Assembly (NCBI GenBank): GCA_963922205.1
Contig: CAWUHX010000013.1
Coordinates: 310,001-374,000 of the forward strand
Direction: 5' to 3'
DNA from: Romanomermis culicivorax
Taxonomy: Eukaryota; Nematoda; Enoplea; Mermithida; Mermithidae
DNA: 64,000 nucleotides
The notes under the pieces are model-generated. The model did no database searches and was not told the DNA's origin. It saw only the letters and a program-made list of their open reading frames with translations. Below, in pieces: positions 22,980 to 34,763 of the stretch. Numbering within the stretch: the stretch's first letter is position 1; each line of letters begins with the position of its first letter. Made by a program: the position numbers and the translations under genes.

Positions 22980-24075
22980 GATCCCAGAAGCTTTTATAAA
23001 TTTGTGAATTCCAAAATCAAATCAAGTAGAACTATTCCCCCGATTCGCATAGGCAACACCATTATTTCTGATGAAGATCAAAAGGTAGAACTTTTCAATG
23101 ATTATTTTACATCAGTCTTCACCAATGATGATGCTTCCATGCCACATTTCCCCAAAAGAACTATGTCTGAAATCTCCAATGTATCATTCTCTGTTGAACT
23201 CATTCATACTGCTCTCTGTAAACTGAACCCTTCCCTCGCCTTGGGTCCTGACGGGCATACCTGTAAGACCTCCGACCAGTTGGGGGGGGGGGGAGTAAAT
23301 CCGAAATTTTTTTTGGGGGGGGGGGGGAGTAGAAAAACGTCGAAATTTTTCCCAAAAAAGGCCAAAAACATACACTTTTTTGAAAAAAAAATTTTTTCCC
23401 CAAACTGGGGGGGGGGGGAAATGATTTTGGGTAAAGGGTTGGCCAAGTTGGGGGGGGGGGTCCCCCAACCCCCCCTCAAGTACAGGTATGCTGACGGGTT
23501 ATGTGCCTACTTCTTGAAAAAACCATCCAATTGTTTGGCTGACCCACTTTCTCATATCTTCGAGGTTTCTTTCAAACTGGGCCATTGACATCTATGTAGA
23601 AAACTGCTAATGTAATCCCAGTATACAAAAAAGGTGACTCGTCATCAACTTCAAATTACCGACCAATTTCCCTTTGCTGTGTAAGTAGTTTGTAAAATCA
23701 TGGATGGCATCAATAATTCTTCTTTTATAGAATACCTTAAAAGAAACTCTTTATTAACACCCTCGCAGTTTGGGTTTTTGCCAAAAAAGTCCTGTGAAAC
23801 ACAGTTGCTCAAATGCAAAAATACTTCGACCAAACTTATTGATTCAGGTTCTTCAATTGATTTGGTCTACATTAATTTAAAAAAAGCTTTTGACTCCGTC
23901 TCCCAAAGTAAGCTTTCCTAAAGTTGAAAAATTATGGCATCTCTGGTTTTCTTGAAAAATGGATCATCTCTTTTCTTTCAAATCACATTCAAAGAGTTTG
24001 CATTAATAACAAACTTTCCCTAGCCTCAGTCAGACGTAAGCAACGATGTCCCACAGGGGGGTAGGCCCAACTCTC
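22980..24075 (+). pseudogene. decayed LINE fragment 2 (RT region), interrupted by a MITE
   Basis: Frame pieces read LFNDYFTSVF, then SLALGPDG, then after the MITE at 23256-23490 the frame resumes (LCAYFLKKPSNC). Later come SNYRPISLC and VYINLKKAFDSVS, RT motifs of jockey/CR1-type LINEs. Several stops and frameshifts follow, so it is dead. The MITE duplicated CTGACGGG, the codons of the GPDG motif. Confidence 0.8.
23256..23490. mobile_element. hAT-type MITE (CATACCTGTA family), 235 bp
   Basis: Perfect 10-bp inverted ends CATACCTGTA/TACAGGTATG with a perfect 8-bp target duplication CTGACGGG (23248-23255 and 23491-23498). Removing it would restore the LINE reading frame. Internal runs of 10 or more G occur near both ends. 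Eight-base duplications mark hAT elements. Relatives: 29062-29264, 29720 onwards, 39647-39948, about 48701 onwards. Confidence 0.9.
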
Positions 24076-24099
24076 TAATTCTTGCCGTGCATGTCTGAG

Positions 24100-24345
24100 G
24101 TGTATAGGTAGATAGTTCAAACCATGAAGTAAATAGAAATGTTTTCCACAGGTAACATAAAAGGCTTTATCTGTGCTTTCCTATACCTCTAGTATGCTAA
24201 ACATTAGGAAATACGCATTTTTTTACAGAATTTCCAAAAAACCTAAAAAACCTAAAAACCTAAAAAGTCAGACCAACCTAGGTTTTTTAAAAAAACCTAA
24301 AAAACCTAGGTTGAAAAAAATCTATGTTTGCCAGCCCTGGAATTA
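24100..24345. repeat. dispersed repeat, nearly identical to 28108-28351
   Basis: About 245 bp, from TGTATAGGTAGATAG to TTTGCCAGCCCTG, differing from the copy at 28108-28351 at only a few positions. The 3' half is made of AACCTAAAAA motifs in both orientations. The GCCAGCCCTG end is hAT-terminus-like. Confidence 0.75.
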
Positions 24346-24560
24346 GACATGCCAATAGGCGTGCCTGAGCTGGATAATACATAATAATGATTATTTAAGT
24401 TATAACCGGCGAGAAGCGCCGAAAAATTTCGAGATTTGGATCTTCTAAAATGCCCAAAAAATGGATCTTTTCTGTATTCGATCCCCAAAATTTTCTTCCC
24501 CAAATGAGGAAAGAGCCCAATTTTTTTTCCCCTTTTCCGAATTTTTTTCACCAAAAAGCA
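24340..24560 (-). repeat. dispersed hairpin-repeat copy
   Basis: Reverse-strand copy of the family seen at 29475-29712 and 32180-32395, with the GGCG..CGCC hairpin at about 24408-24420 and the poly-T/C-rich opposite end at about 24520-24560. Confidence 0.55.
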
Positions 24561-25074
24561 CGATTTGGGAAAAAAAAACAGCAGTGCCCTTCCGGCCGCC
24601 CGGCTTCCCAGGAATTTTTTATGCACATTATTATAGTGAGATTGTACTTGTTTTCAGAAACTGACAATAACTAAGAACTCATGCTTCAAACTCGAAAAGT
24701 CAAATTCAATTGTCATTTGCGTAAACATCTTTTTTTATGAGCTCTATATTTATATAGGAATCTGAAATATCCAGAATTACACTAGCATATTGAAGATTCT
24801 GCGGAGTAGACGATTATATAGAAATCAGAGATCTCACGCATGATGTTACTTTACGAGAAAAAAAATCAAAATATGCGAATATACTGTAGACTTGATGAAT
24901 TCTCGATGACTAGGCTTTATTTGTACAGAAAGCATGCGAAGCGAGATCTGTCATCATTTTGATTGGTCGAAAAAATTTATTGACTTTTACAGTTGTTTCT
25001 GCCAAAATTTTTGCACTTGTTTCTGCCAAATTTTCTGGCTTAGGCTTGGACTCAGGCTTATAGGCTCATACGCA
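24561..25074. other. AT-rich repeat-poor stretch, nothing recognised
   Basis: No coding frame, RNA gene or clear terminal repeats were identified. Confidence 0.3.
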
Positions 25075-25260
25075 TACCCACCGTTTTTTTCCTCAAATGG
25101 GGTGTTTTGAGGAAAAAAATTTCCAAATGAGGAAAAAAATTTTGGGTATGGTTCTCATTGAGGAAAAAATTTTGGGGAATTCAAAACCGAAAAGATGCGT
25201 TTTTGCGGACTTGAAAGGGTCAAAATCTCAAAATTTTCCGGCGCTTCGGGTATATCTTAA
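25075..25260 (+). repeat. truncated hairpin-repeat copy
   Basis: Starts with the CACCGTTTTTTT end and runs to CCGGCGCTTC; the 3' tail is lost. Confidence 0.45.
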
Positions 25261-25633
25261 CTTACTACAATTGTTGTACTATTATCTGCAATAATTTAGT
25301 ATTTAATCGCATTTAAATGTTCAAAAGTGTCTACAAGGTACCGTTTGATAGTGGACTGAATAACAAAGAAGCTGATGTATTTTTGGACAAGTTCAGTTTC
25401 TCTAAAAACAAATTATCATTGAGTAATTTAGTGTGGTTTTAGAAAATATACTTACCATCAGATTACTTTGTTTTGTTATGTTCCATGTGGAATATTGTAA
25501 ACACGAGCTGCTGTTCGAATTTTTGACCCGTTTCGAACAGCCTCGATGGCCTTTTCGAGATCTTCTGTTAGGTAATTAGTCAGGTATTTGCGCGCATCAG
25601 GCTTTCTTTTGTAATGCCTGACCATATTGTGAC

Positions 25634-26989
25634 CAGGGTTGGCAAGGCTTTGATTTTTTGGTTTTTTTGGTTTTTTAAAAAAACCAAAAAATTGGAAAAT
25701 CTCTGGTTTTTTGGTTTTTTTGGTTTTTTTCCAAAATCATTGGGAAAGTGTTTTTTCACATTAGTCGATCTTCTAGGCATGTATTGGTGTCTATCTAAAT
25801 CAACAAAACTATTAATTGAGTTGAATTGACTTCACTACAAAGTAGAAAAAAGTCGTATTTTTATGATACATTTCGTACTCAAAAGATGTAATATAAATCA
25901 ATCGATATCCTTTGTATCCATCTTGCAACTACACATTTAGTACATGAGTCAACTTTGCTATAATTTGCTCACAAAAAAGTAGACACTAAATCTTTTGTGG
26001 AGTGTACTCCGACCATACGGGGTGACATCCATTGATCCATATCATCATCAAAATGTTATAAAACATGATATTGAACAATAACTGATTTTATTGTTACGGT
26101 AAGCTTTTTAATTTTCTTAGCTCGAAATTTCAAAATATAAATGAGACAACAATAATAAAATTTTATACAGATCAGTTAAGCATACTGTAGGTTAGCAAAG
26201 AGAAGAGTTTTTGAGTGGCTCATTTTTATGTGACTTGACGTCTCTATCAAGTAGAAAAAATCGTGCAAAAAATGTATATCTATCATGCAAGCGAGAATAG
26301 CATATATAATAAGACCTATTTGCTGTAGTTATAGCTCCCAGACAGGTTTGAAAAGCAAAAATTTAGAAACATCTGAAATGTCTATGTGTGACCTTCAACT
26401 GCAGTTTGTAATATTAATAACATATGTAATAATCCATCAATTTTAAACCCTCTTATCGAAAACGGTATAGTGTCATTTCAACTTTTCTGTGCATATGTAT
26501 ATATGTGATGCATTGATACAATTCTGCAGTTGATTTCTTTCGAGTTATGATTACTTATATTGTGTATTGTATATTTCTCTTTATTTGTAATTTCTCTTTA
26601 TTTGTAATTTTTCTTCTTTTCTTTGAATTTGCCCTTTACATATCGCATGCTCTGTTCCATTTTTACTTTTCTTATGTTCTTCACTAATGGTTCCTTTCTT
26701 ATGTGCCCACTATTACTGTATTTCTATTGCTAAATAGGGATTTCTTATAAGCATAAAATAATGACACTTCTGATAAGATTAATACTTCTAGCTGCCATTT
26801 TACGGCTCCCTAACTAGTCTTAGATGATACAGGGAGCTCCCAGCAGTTTTTTACATAGTTATGTTAATGCACCAAACATTCTGAAGAATTAAACCAGAAA
26901 AAAATTATTAAAAAACCATAGAAAAACCAAAAAAACCATTAAAAAACCAAAAAGTCGAAATTTCAAAAGTTTGGTTTTTGCCAACCCTG
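25634..26989. mobile_element. non-autonomous hAT-like element, 1356 bp
   Basis: Ends CAGGGTTGGCAA and TTGCCAACCCTG are perfect inverted repeats, flanked by a perfect 8-bp target duplication ATTGTGAC (25626-25633, 26990-26997). GGTTTTTTTGG motifs lie just inside both ends. The interior is AT-rich without a transposase frame. Confidence 0.85.
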
Positions 26990-26997
26990 ATTGTGAC

Positions 26998-28107
26998 GTA
27001 CGTAATCGATACAGGATAAAATAATTCGTCTGAAAAAGAAGTAAGATCAAATTATTATAAGTAGAAAAATGTGTGGCACAAAAAATTCTAATTTGACCAA
27101 AGTTACCGGCCAAAATATAATGTGACCAAAGTTACCCGCCCTGACCAAAGTTTCCCACCAACTGGCCAAAGTTTCCCGCTTTTGGACCGATTTTCCTGCT
27201 CGAAAATGGGTAGTTATTTTTTTATACAGAATAGAAAAGAAAAACTCTCTAAAGACACTTAATAGTCAGTGAAAGTTTTGAGTGCAGCGGATGAGTGAAA
27301 CCCAAATTTTTTTCAATTTGAAAATTTCAATAAAAAAAATGGCAACTTTGTCGACCCACAAATTTCTCAATTTTATTTGGATTTCAATTTCCTTTCACAG
27401 TGACATGCACTGATCACTTAGACATTAGTGTGCCAAGTTGTATCTGAATATCTTACAGAGAAAAAATTCGGCGATGTTTCAAGCAAAATTGACCAAAGTT
27501 ACCCCACTTTACCTTACCTATGCAACTGTCCCATTTTCTATTATAATAAGTCAACTACCTATATCAATTATTGCCCTTGCATATATCTGATTTCAGGCAT
27601 TTACTATATGTGATAAAAGCTAAATAAATGTTGGTCATTTGATTTTGTGATTTGTGTGTCGTGTCAAGTTGTTACGTTATGTTGTTGTGTTGTGCACTTA
27701 ATTTTGAGTTTATAAATTTTCTTCATTTGACTCATTATTTTGATATGAAAAGGCGTGCTAGCCTTTTATCATTAATTTTACAGAATTCATATGGCTTAAA
27801 GTAGTCTTGTAAGCGATTGTAGGGCAATACAAAATATAAAACCTAGAAAAAACCTAAAAAACCTAAAACCTAAATTTGAAAATTTTTTAGGTTAGGTTTT
27901 TTCCAGCCTTGATTTTGGGCGACATAATGGACTGTTAACGATTAGAAAATGAAGCGAGCTAACTTGATTGATGGAAACTGTTGAGCATTAATTAGTAAGT
28001 CGAAGTAGATATGCTAACGGCCGCGCCTGATAGAAAATAAGAATAAAGGATAAGGCAAGGTACTTACTATCACCTACGTATTTTCCAGTGTTTATGAATA
28101 GTACATC
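26998..28107. other. AT-rich TE-derived spacer, no gene seen
   Basis: Contains a short hAT-terminus-like piece (27843-27915, AACCTAAAA motifs ending TTCCAGCCTTG) and a fragment of the hairpin repeat (about 27990-28035). No coding sequence recognised. Confidence 0.35.
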
Positions 28108-28351
28108 GATACTGTATAGGTAGATAGTTCAAACCATGAAGTAAATAGAAATGTTTTCCACAGGTAACATAAAAGGCTTTGTCTGTGCTTTCCTATACCT
28201 CTAGTATGCTAAACATTAGGAAATATGCATTTTTTTACAGAATTTCCAAAAAACCTAAAAAACCTAAAAACCTAAAAAATCAGACCAACCTAGGTTTTTA
28301 AAAAAAACCTAAAAACCTAGGTTGAAAAAAACCTATGTTTGCCAGCCCTGC
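28108..28351. repeat. dispersed repeat, nearly identical to 24100-24345
   Basis: Second copy of the element of about 245 bp, ending TTTGCCAGCCCTG. The near identity implies recent copying. Confidence 0.75.
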
Positions 28352-29061
28352 CCAAATTGACATTTTTCATCAATTCTCTCAATTTTTCTTCTCGATGCTT
28401 GGAAGTTTTTAAACGTTTGCAACCTGGACTTATGCGTTTATTGAAAATGGAAATTGAAGACATCATTCTAGACTGCGATTTTAGAACTTCTATTCATAAA
28501 TATCTGTTGGAGAGATTTATTTTCTAGCGTTTTAGAATATAAAAACCCGAAAATTTTTCCGACGCTTCGCGCCGGAATGGGGAACAAATTACAGTTCATC
28601 AGTTTGATTTTAATTTATTTCTCAACGTTGTGAAGGTTCTTTTTCCAGCGTTTTAGAAAGTGAAAATCCAAAAAAAATTTCGGCGCTCTGCGCCGGACCA
28701 AGAGCTAAATAAAATTAGATGATTCTAATCGGAACCACCAAAATGTCAATAGAGCGGATAAATTCCTGAGAACTCTATCGTTAACATGCTTCACCTGCTC
28801 TTGTAGAACACCAATATATTCTTCGTGAGCTCATTTTTAACAAACATAACCAGAATTTTCTCAATTTTTTCCTCATTTTTGCAGGTTTCTGACTCCGAAT
28901 ACAACAAAATGCTTGGTTATGCTCTTAGAATGCATAAAAAAGCATCCGTAGCCACATTATAAGCGTTTTTAAAAATGAGGAAAATTTTTGGAAAGTGAGG
29001 AAAGAAATTTTGGGTCCGGTTCTCATGTGGAAAAAACCTTCGAGGAAAAAAAAACGGTGCT
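28352..29061. other. TE-derived spacer with two GC-hairpin motifs
   Basis: CGACGCTTCGCGCCGG (about 28560) and CGGCGCTCTGCGCCGG (about 28680) sit after AAAATTTTTC-like words, as in the other repeats. No gene. Confidence 0.35.
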
Positions 29062-29264
29062 CATACCTGTAAGACCTCCGACCAGTTGGGGGGAGGGTAA
29101 ACAAAAGTCGGAATTTTTCCCAAAAAAGGCTAAAAAACATACACTTTTTTGCAAATTTTTTTAATTTTTTCCAAACGGGGGTGGGCGTTGGGTGATGTTG
29201 GGTACATGGTTGGCCAAGTTGGGGGGGGGGGGTTCACCCCCAACCCCCACCCAAGTACAGGTAT
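29062..29264. mobile_element. CATACCTGTA-family MITE copy, about 203 bp
   Basis: Left end CATACCTGTAAGACCTCCGA and right end TACAGGTAT match the family, with the same G-rich internal blocks. No clear 8-bp duplication is visible, so it may be rearranged. Confidence 0.65.
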
Positions 29265-29350
29265 AGGCTTAAGTTTGCGCTCAGGCTGATGCTTAGGATT
29301 AGGTTTAGTAGTAGGTTTAGGCTTAGGCTTAGGCCCGGGCTTAGGCTTGG
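29265..29350 (+). repeat. degenerate interstitial TTAGGC run
   Basis: Irregular TTAGGC/CTTAGG units, best at about 29316-29335 (three consecutive units). TTAGGC is the nematode telomere repeat. The run is short and imperfect, so it may be chance or an old telomere-derived insertion. Confidence 0.35.
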
Positions 29351-29474
29351 ACTCACGGTTAGGAAGGAATAGACTACAACTTTTCGACCAATCAAATTGA
29401 AGGTATGAAATTTTTCCACCAATCAAATTGATGACAGACCTCGCTCCCTAATGCTTTGTTATTTGCACACGCAC

Positions 29475-29712
29475 AGCAACACACCGTTTTTTCCACATTT
29501 GCATTGCACTATAATGTGGAAAAAAAATCTGGAATGTGGAAAAAATTTTTGAGGTCTTTCCACAAATGTGGAAGAAAAATTTGGAGTTTTCATATTGAAA
29601 AGATGCATTTTGGTACATTTTAGGAGGTCCAGAAGCTCAAATTTTCCGGCGCTCCGCGCCGGTTATAACTTCAATAAACATTATTATTTATTGCCAAGCT
29701 CAAGCGCGGCTT
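29475..29712 (+). repeat. dispersed hairpin-repeat copy, near complete
   Basis: Runs from CACCGTTTTTTCCACATTTG through paired AATGTGGAAAAA motifs to the exact hairpin CCGGCGCTCCGCGCCGG and a tail ending GCTCAAGCGCGGCTTTTAG. Best aligned with 32180-32395. Confidence 0.6.
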
Positions 29713-29784
29713 TTAGTCATACCTGTAAGAGGTCCGACCAGTTGGGGGGAGGGTAAACCCAAAATTTTGGGGGTGGGGGTCCCA

Positions 29785-30510
29785 ACCAGTGTTTTTTTTA
29801 TTTGTACTCTACAAACGAAATGGTCCAGAGTACAAACGAAAATTTTGGCTTCGTTTGTACTGGTACAAACAAAAATTTTAGGACAAAAACATTTTTTGTC
29901 ACTCAACAGCCATCAGTATCAATAATGGACTTGTTTGTTATGCGTCCCCATCCATAACGACGTTCTAGCAGCTATAGCATACATGTAATTGGGGGGGGGG
30001 AAGTGCTATGGGAACCCCCCCCCCAGAAATCGTCGACCATATGGCTAGCCATTGGGCGACCGCCCCCCCCCAGGATTTTCCAATCCAATGGCTAGCCATA
30101 TGGTAGCCGTAGGGACCCCCATACTTTTGGTCGGAAAAATACAGAAAAATGTCAATTTTTTGACAAAAAATGTCAATTTTTGAACGAAAAATTTTAAAAA
30201 ATGTGAATTTTCTTGGCGCTTCGCGCCATAGATACATTTTTTTTCGGTCTTTTTTGGTAAAAATTACTATTTTTGGAAATATTTTTCGGACTTTTTTCGT
30301 GAAAAAATCAAATTTTTTTCCTTGAGAGACCCCTCCCCCAAACATTTTGGGAATTACTGACCCCCGGCCCCAAAAAAAGTCGCCCAACTCCCCCCCAGAC
30401 CTCGGGGCTCCGTTACATGTATGAGCTATAGCATAGTAAAAGCTTTTTGTGGAGTATTTCACTAGTGCATTTTCTGTGTCTCATGATCAAGTGTTTAATA
30501 AAATTCTAGA
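29785..30510. repeat. TACAAACGAAA-family repeat, split by a MITE
   Basis: Left part 29785-29977 and right part 30424-30510 together match the uninterrupted copy at 38270-38545, sharing TCCAGAGTACAAACGAAAAT and AAAGCTTTTTGTGGAGTATT. The 38-kb copy serves as an empty site for the MITE at 29978-30423. Confidence 0.7.
29978..30423. mobile_element. hAT-type MITE (CATACATGTAA family), 446 bp
   Basis: Inverted ends CATACATGTAA/TTACATGTATG and a perfect 8-bp target duplication AGCTATAG (29970-29977, 30424-30431). It contains long C and G runs, CCATATGGCTAGC words, and a GGCGCTTCGCGCC hairpin. Relatives: 48052-48494 (full), 18500-18874 and about 34655-34763 (truncated). Confidence 0.9.
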
Positions 30511-30990
30511 AATTATGACATTTTAACAGAAAATTCGAATCTAATTCTGGAACTAAATTTTCGGAAAATTAATTTTCTAGCATCACAGAATGTCAATATC
30601 CACAAAAATTTTCGGCGCTTCGCGCCAGAGAGATTTACATCTTTTTAAGGCTCTCGCTTGTCATCATGGAAGATTTCTCATGTAATTCAAAGTCATAATG
30701 CTCTTGGATAGTTTGCTGGAAAATTTGTACCACAATGCTTGTAAGACTTCAAACTCTAAGGAATTAACAGCTCTAAAAACATCAGAAGGCTTGAAAATGC
30801 TCAAAAACACTTAAATAAAGTGTCTATGAGCATTTTTAAGCAAAAAACGACTTCCTGAAAATGGGGAAAAATTTTTTGTTCTCTTTCCCCATTGGGGGGG
30901 AAGGCTCGGGGAAAAAACATGGAACGAGTATATTTCAGCTGAAACTCTCAAATTGGCTTTTTCAAGTAGTTTGACACTTGAGAAAGCCAA
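30485..30990. repeat. dispersed repeat, inverted relative to 12640-13060
   Basis: Words such as TTGGATAGTTTGCTGGAAAATTTGT and the GCATCACAGAATG block occur in reverse complement at about 12720-12910. A GGCGCTTCGCGCC hairpin lies at about 30613. Non-coding. Confidence 0.45.
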
Positions 30991-32179
30991 CCAGCACATT
31001 GTCAAAGTGTGAAAAGAGTTTGAGTTAAAAAATACACACTTTTATGCAAAGTAAAAAATTTACGTATTTTTTCAAATACTCAAAATTAATGGTGCACTTT
31101 GCAACACAGGAATGGAATAGGCGTGTTTTCAAAGCATGGAAAGACAGCTTAGGCCGAAAAATTCACATATTTAGGAAAATGTCAAAATTTATGTATTCCT
31201 AAGCCTATCCCTAAGCCTAAGCCGTTGACTACTGTGATAGTGTGATCTCATCCTGGCTACATGTGTATAGAATTGCTCAACCACCCAATGTGACCTGAGT
31301 GACGCAGTAAGTTAAGACACCCTGTTTTGACCTCTTTTTCACAATGGGGGTCAAATTTGCACATAAATGCTAATAAATACCTGTATTTTCGGGGGTTCCT
31401 TCGTTGTCATCACTGCAAAGTAATCAATAAAATAAAAACAAATGCAAAAAATAAAAAATATAGACCATAAATCAAAATAAATAAATGAATATCGACAATA
31501 AAGGGTAATATTTCCAACACGGTCAGAAAATTTGCATAATATATATAAAAGTCTTAAAATAGTTATATGTGAATCTTATGGCAAAATAAGCAGTGCTAAT
31601 TAGTTAGCAAGCCAAACGAAGCAGAACAAGCATGCACATTTCACAAATAAGCAGTGCTACCAAAAACACGATATGCTAATGGTGTCAGGGGTCAAACAAC
31701 ACATTAGACATGAAGTTAAGCAGCCATATTATTGCCCATCGCCTACACAATAATTTTTTACTAACAAAAATAACCGGAAATGACTGCTCGAAAAAAATAA
31801 AAATTGAAAAGGGGAGAAAAAGTCACTATTGGTCGCTTCTGCCCAATTGACATCTGCCATGCAAATTTTCAGGTTTTCGTTGTGTCTGCCATTGAAAACC
31901 AACCGGCAGGTACATGCATGTATATAAAATCTGCTGGCGAAGAATCTGATTACTGTAGCCAAAAAATCGAGCTTTTCTTCACCGTCTCGCATCTTTGACC
32001 ATGCTCACCCTGTGACCCTGCAGAATTTGAACCGGTCATTCAAATTTCGTCATTTTTTCTTTCCGCGCTTCCATTTTACCTGTAAGAATTAAAAAATAAC
32101 TATTATGGTACAAACAGTAGGTAAAATTCTTTTCGGGCGCTTCGCACCCGAAATGAATATCACCCAAAAAGATGGTTTT
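30991..32179. other. AT-rich spacer, no gene seen
   Basis: No frame with a recognisable domain. A short plus frame at 31804-31998 and its antisense are not supported by any homology I recognise. Confidence 0.3.
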
Positions 32180-32395
32180 TGGCACCGTTTTTTCACATTT
32201 GCACTATAATGTGAAAAAATATAATATAATGTGGAAAAAGGCCTTTCCAAAAATTTGGAAGAAATATATGGTGTTAAGACGCTTTTTGTGGCATTTTAGG
32301 AGGTCCAAATCTCAAAATTTTCTGGCGCTTGGCGCCAGTTATGACTGTAATAATCATTATTATTCATTAGCAAGCTCAGGCGCAGCTTTTAGCAT
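32180..32395 (+). repeat. dispersed hairpin-repeat copy, near complete
   Basis: CACCGTTTTTTCACATTTGC to AGCATGTCTACC, with the hairpin CTGGCGCTTGGCGCCAG. Compensating changes relative to the 29.65-kb hairpin keep the stem paired. Confidence 0.6.
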
Positions 32396-32529
32396 GTCTA
32401 CCTTCAGTAACCATCTAATCTTTGATAGTTTTCATTATGGTAAATGTATTATTTCATATTTAATTGGCAATCTTTAATATTTATCTTTATATTTAATGAA
32501 GATACACATTTTTTTGTTCATACATTTTT

Positions 32530-34654
32530 TAGGAAGATTAACACCTCAACTTTCAAAACTGTTTGAAGCGTTTGTTCCTTCCTTAACCTTAATGCAATTC
32601 AAAAGCTTCATGGAACTGGAAGTATTTTTGGAAAGTTTCTACGCTTCTCACTCATAGCCAAATTTATGAAACGTTACCAACAAATTACTGGTTTTAAAAT
32701 TTTTTGAATGATAAGATTCTAGAAATTACGATTTATGAACACAAAATGCAAATCTATTTTTTTGATAAATATGTTCAAAAAATTGATCATCAGAATGCTT
32801 CAAGAAGCTCAAAAACACTCAGATAAAGCATCTACGAGCATTTTTAAGCCAAAAAACAAGTTCTGGAATATAGAACAAAATTTTTTGACCCTATTCCGTA
32901 TTTGGAGACAAGGCCGGCCCGAAAAAAACAGTGGAATGAGGCGATTCATTGTAATTTCTAGTCATATATTTACGTGTTTCTCTAGTAACTCATAGAATTT
33001 TGAGACGAAAACTTGTCGTCAAAAAATTTTCCATGTGTGGAAAAAGAATTTGACCTCTTTCCACATATGTGAAAAAAAGTTCGTGGGAAAAACAGTGGTT
33101 TTTGGTACAAATCAGTTTGGAATGGTAAAAATTTTTTTAGACGTTTGTGCCAACTGGCACAAATTTTTCGACTGGCTGAAGGCTAAATTTCCTTGTTTTT
33201 TAGTCACTTCAGGGGCTGAAAACGCGAAATTTTGTTGGGGCAAAACGCCGAGTCAATATAAGTATACTTAATATTAATTACATACTTTCATTTGTCTAGA
33301 ACTTGAGCGAATTAATTGTATTTGAATATTATATATTGGTATAGTTGCAACGAACTTCGAGATTGTCAATGACTGAAAAATGAATAGAAATTGTTGAATT
33401 CCACTGTTCATTTAGTGTGATTGGAAACCGAAATTTTTATTTTTGGTGTTTGATTGAAACAGGATAATTTAGTAGACATTGTTGGCACAATTTTTCAACT
33501 AAAAATTTACACGACGCGATTTTCATCTTAGTTTTTCCAGGAGAAAGCAATTATAGACATCCTTCCTTAACTTATTCACATTGGTGAGAAATTCATAGCC
33601 GAAAAAGAAGATATCTAAACTGCCTGACAAATTCTATAAAAATATCTGAATTCTCACAGCATCCAATTTCTTTTTGAATTGTATAAATTGTTTTGTCGAT
33701 CAGTTTTTCTTATCACACTGACATGGTTGGATAAAATAGAGTATATTGGCACGATTTTTATGTGTCAAGTCAATGTATATAATATTACCTAATCGTGTAT
33801 TCAACCCAAACGCGAATGATTTCTCTTTGAACAGTGTATCAGCATCATTGTAGCAAAGTTAATAGGCTGTCAATGAATGATGAATGGAAATAAATTCTGA
33901 ATATTGAACTGAAATTCTTACTTCTTATATTTGATTGATTCAAATAGAAAAATCATTATCATTCATTGGTACAATGTCTGAACCAAACATTTACACAATT
34001 TTCGACTTTATTTCCTCTAGTCTTCACATCATTATATAGATATTCATAGTCCAAAATTGCATCAATTTGAACTTCCTATACAATTCTAGACCCTAAATTT
34101 TCTCAGCATTCCATTTCTTTTTGACTCGTCATGAACTACTATCATGCGCAGTTTTTTTTGTTATCTAACTGAATTAGTAGCTGGAAAATAGGTTGTGCAC
34201 GATTTTTACAAAAAATTAATGCATTTAACGTACCTTTAATCAGGTTATATTTCTATCATACTTTTGGCCCAAAACCTTTCCGTAGTTTTCAGTTCCTAGT
34301 AGAAAAAAAATTTTTGTGCCATTGGCACAAATTTTTTTGGCCTCTTCTGCCAATCGGCACAAATGTCCATGCATAAAAAATGCTGCACAGCAACCAAATT
34401 TTGGGCTGGGTAACACAATTTTTTCAGCAAGTTGCATGATGCAACTTGAAGCATCACTGCATTATTTTGATTAAGTTATAGGGTTTCCTGTCCAAAGATG
34501 CAGTTTTATGCATTATAAAATAAAAAATAGTGAAAACTTTCCAGTGCTTTGCGCCAGATTTTCATTATTTAATAGTTTTTCTATATTATTCCAGTGGGCA
34601 GTTAGAAAAGTCATTCTAGCTAATTGCTCAAAATGCCAATAAAAATTAGTGCCA
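32530..34654. other. TE-derived AT-rich stretch
   Basis: 32530-32880 shares inverted words with 12900-13110. GTGCCA.TTGGCACAAATTTTT-type motifs at about 33150 and 34312 are arranged roughly inverted and may mark the ends of another element. No coding sequence recognised. Confidence 0.35.
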
Positions 34655-34763
34655 ATTATACATGTAATTAGGGGGAAGTGCTTTAGGAAACCCCTCCGGA
34701 AATCGTGGGCCATTGGGCGAATTTTCCAATCCTGTGGCTAGCCATATGGTAGCAGTAGGAATG
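34655..34763. mobile_element. truncated left end of a CATACATGTAA-family MITE
   Basis: Matches the left about 110 bp of the 48-kb copy (ACATGTAATT..GGGAAGTGCT..CCATATGGTAGC), then stops abruptly at 34763 where TGTTGGAGATCG starts. Confidence 0.5.

Noticed and set aside
24240..28351. CRISPR-like or satellite array in the AACCTAAAA repeats
   Set aside because: The motifs are irregular, occur in both orientations and have no unique spacers; they are subterminal repeats of hAT-type elements in a eukaryotic genome.
31804..31998. Plus-strand frame of 64 codons
   Set aside because: An equally long antisense frame, no recognisable domain and location in TE-rich spacer make it a chance ORF.
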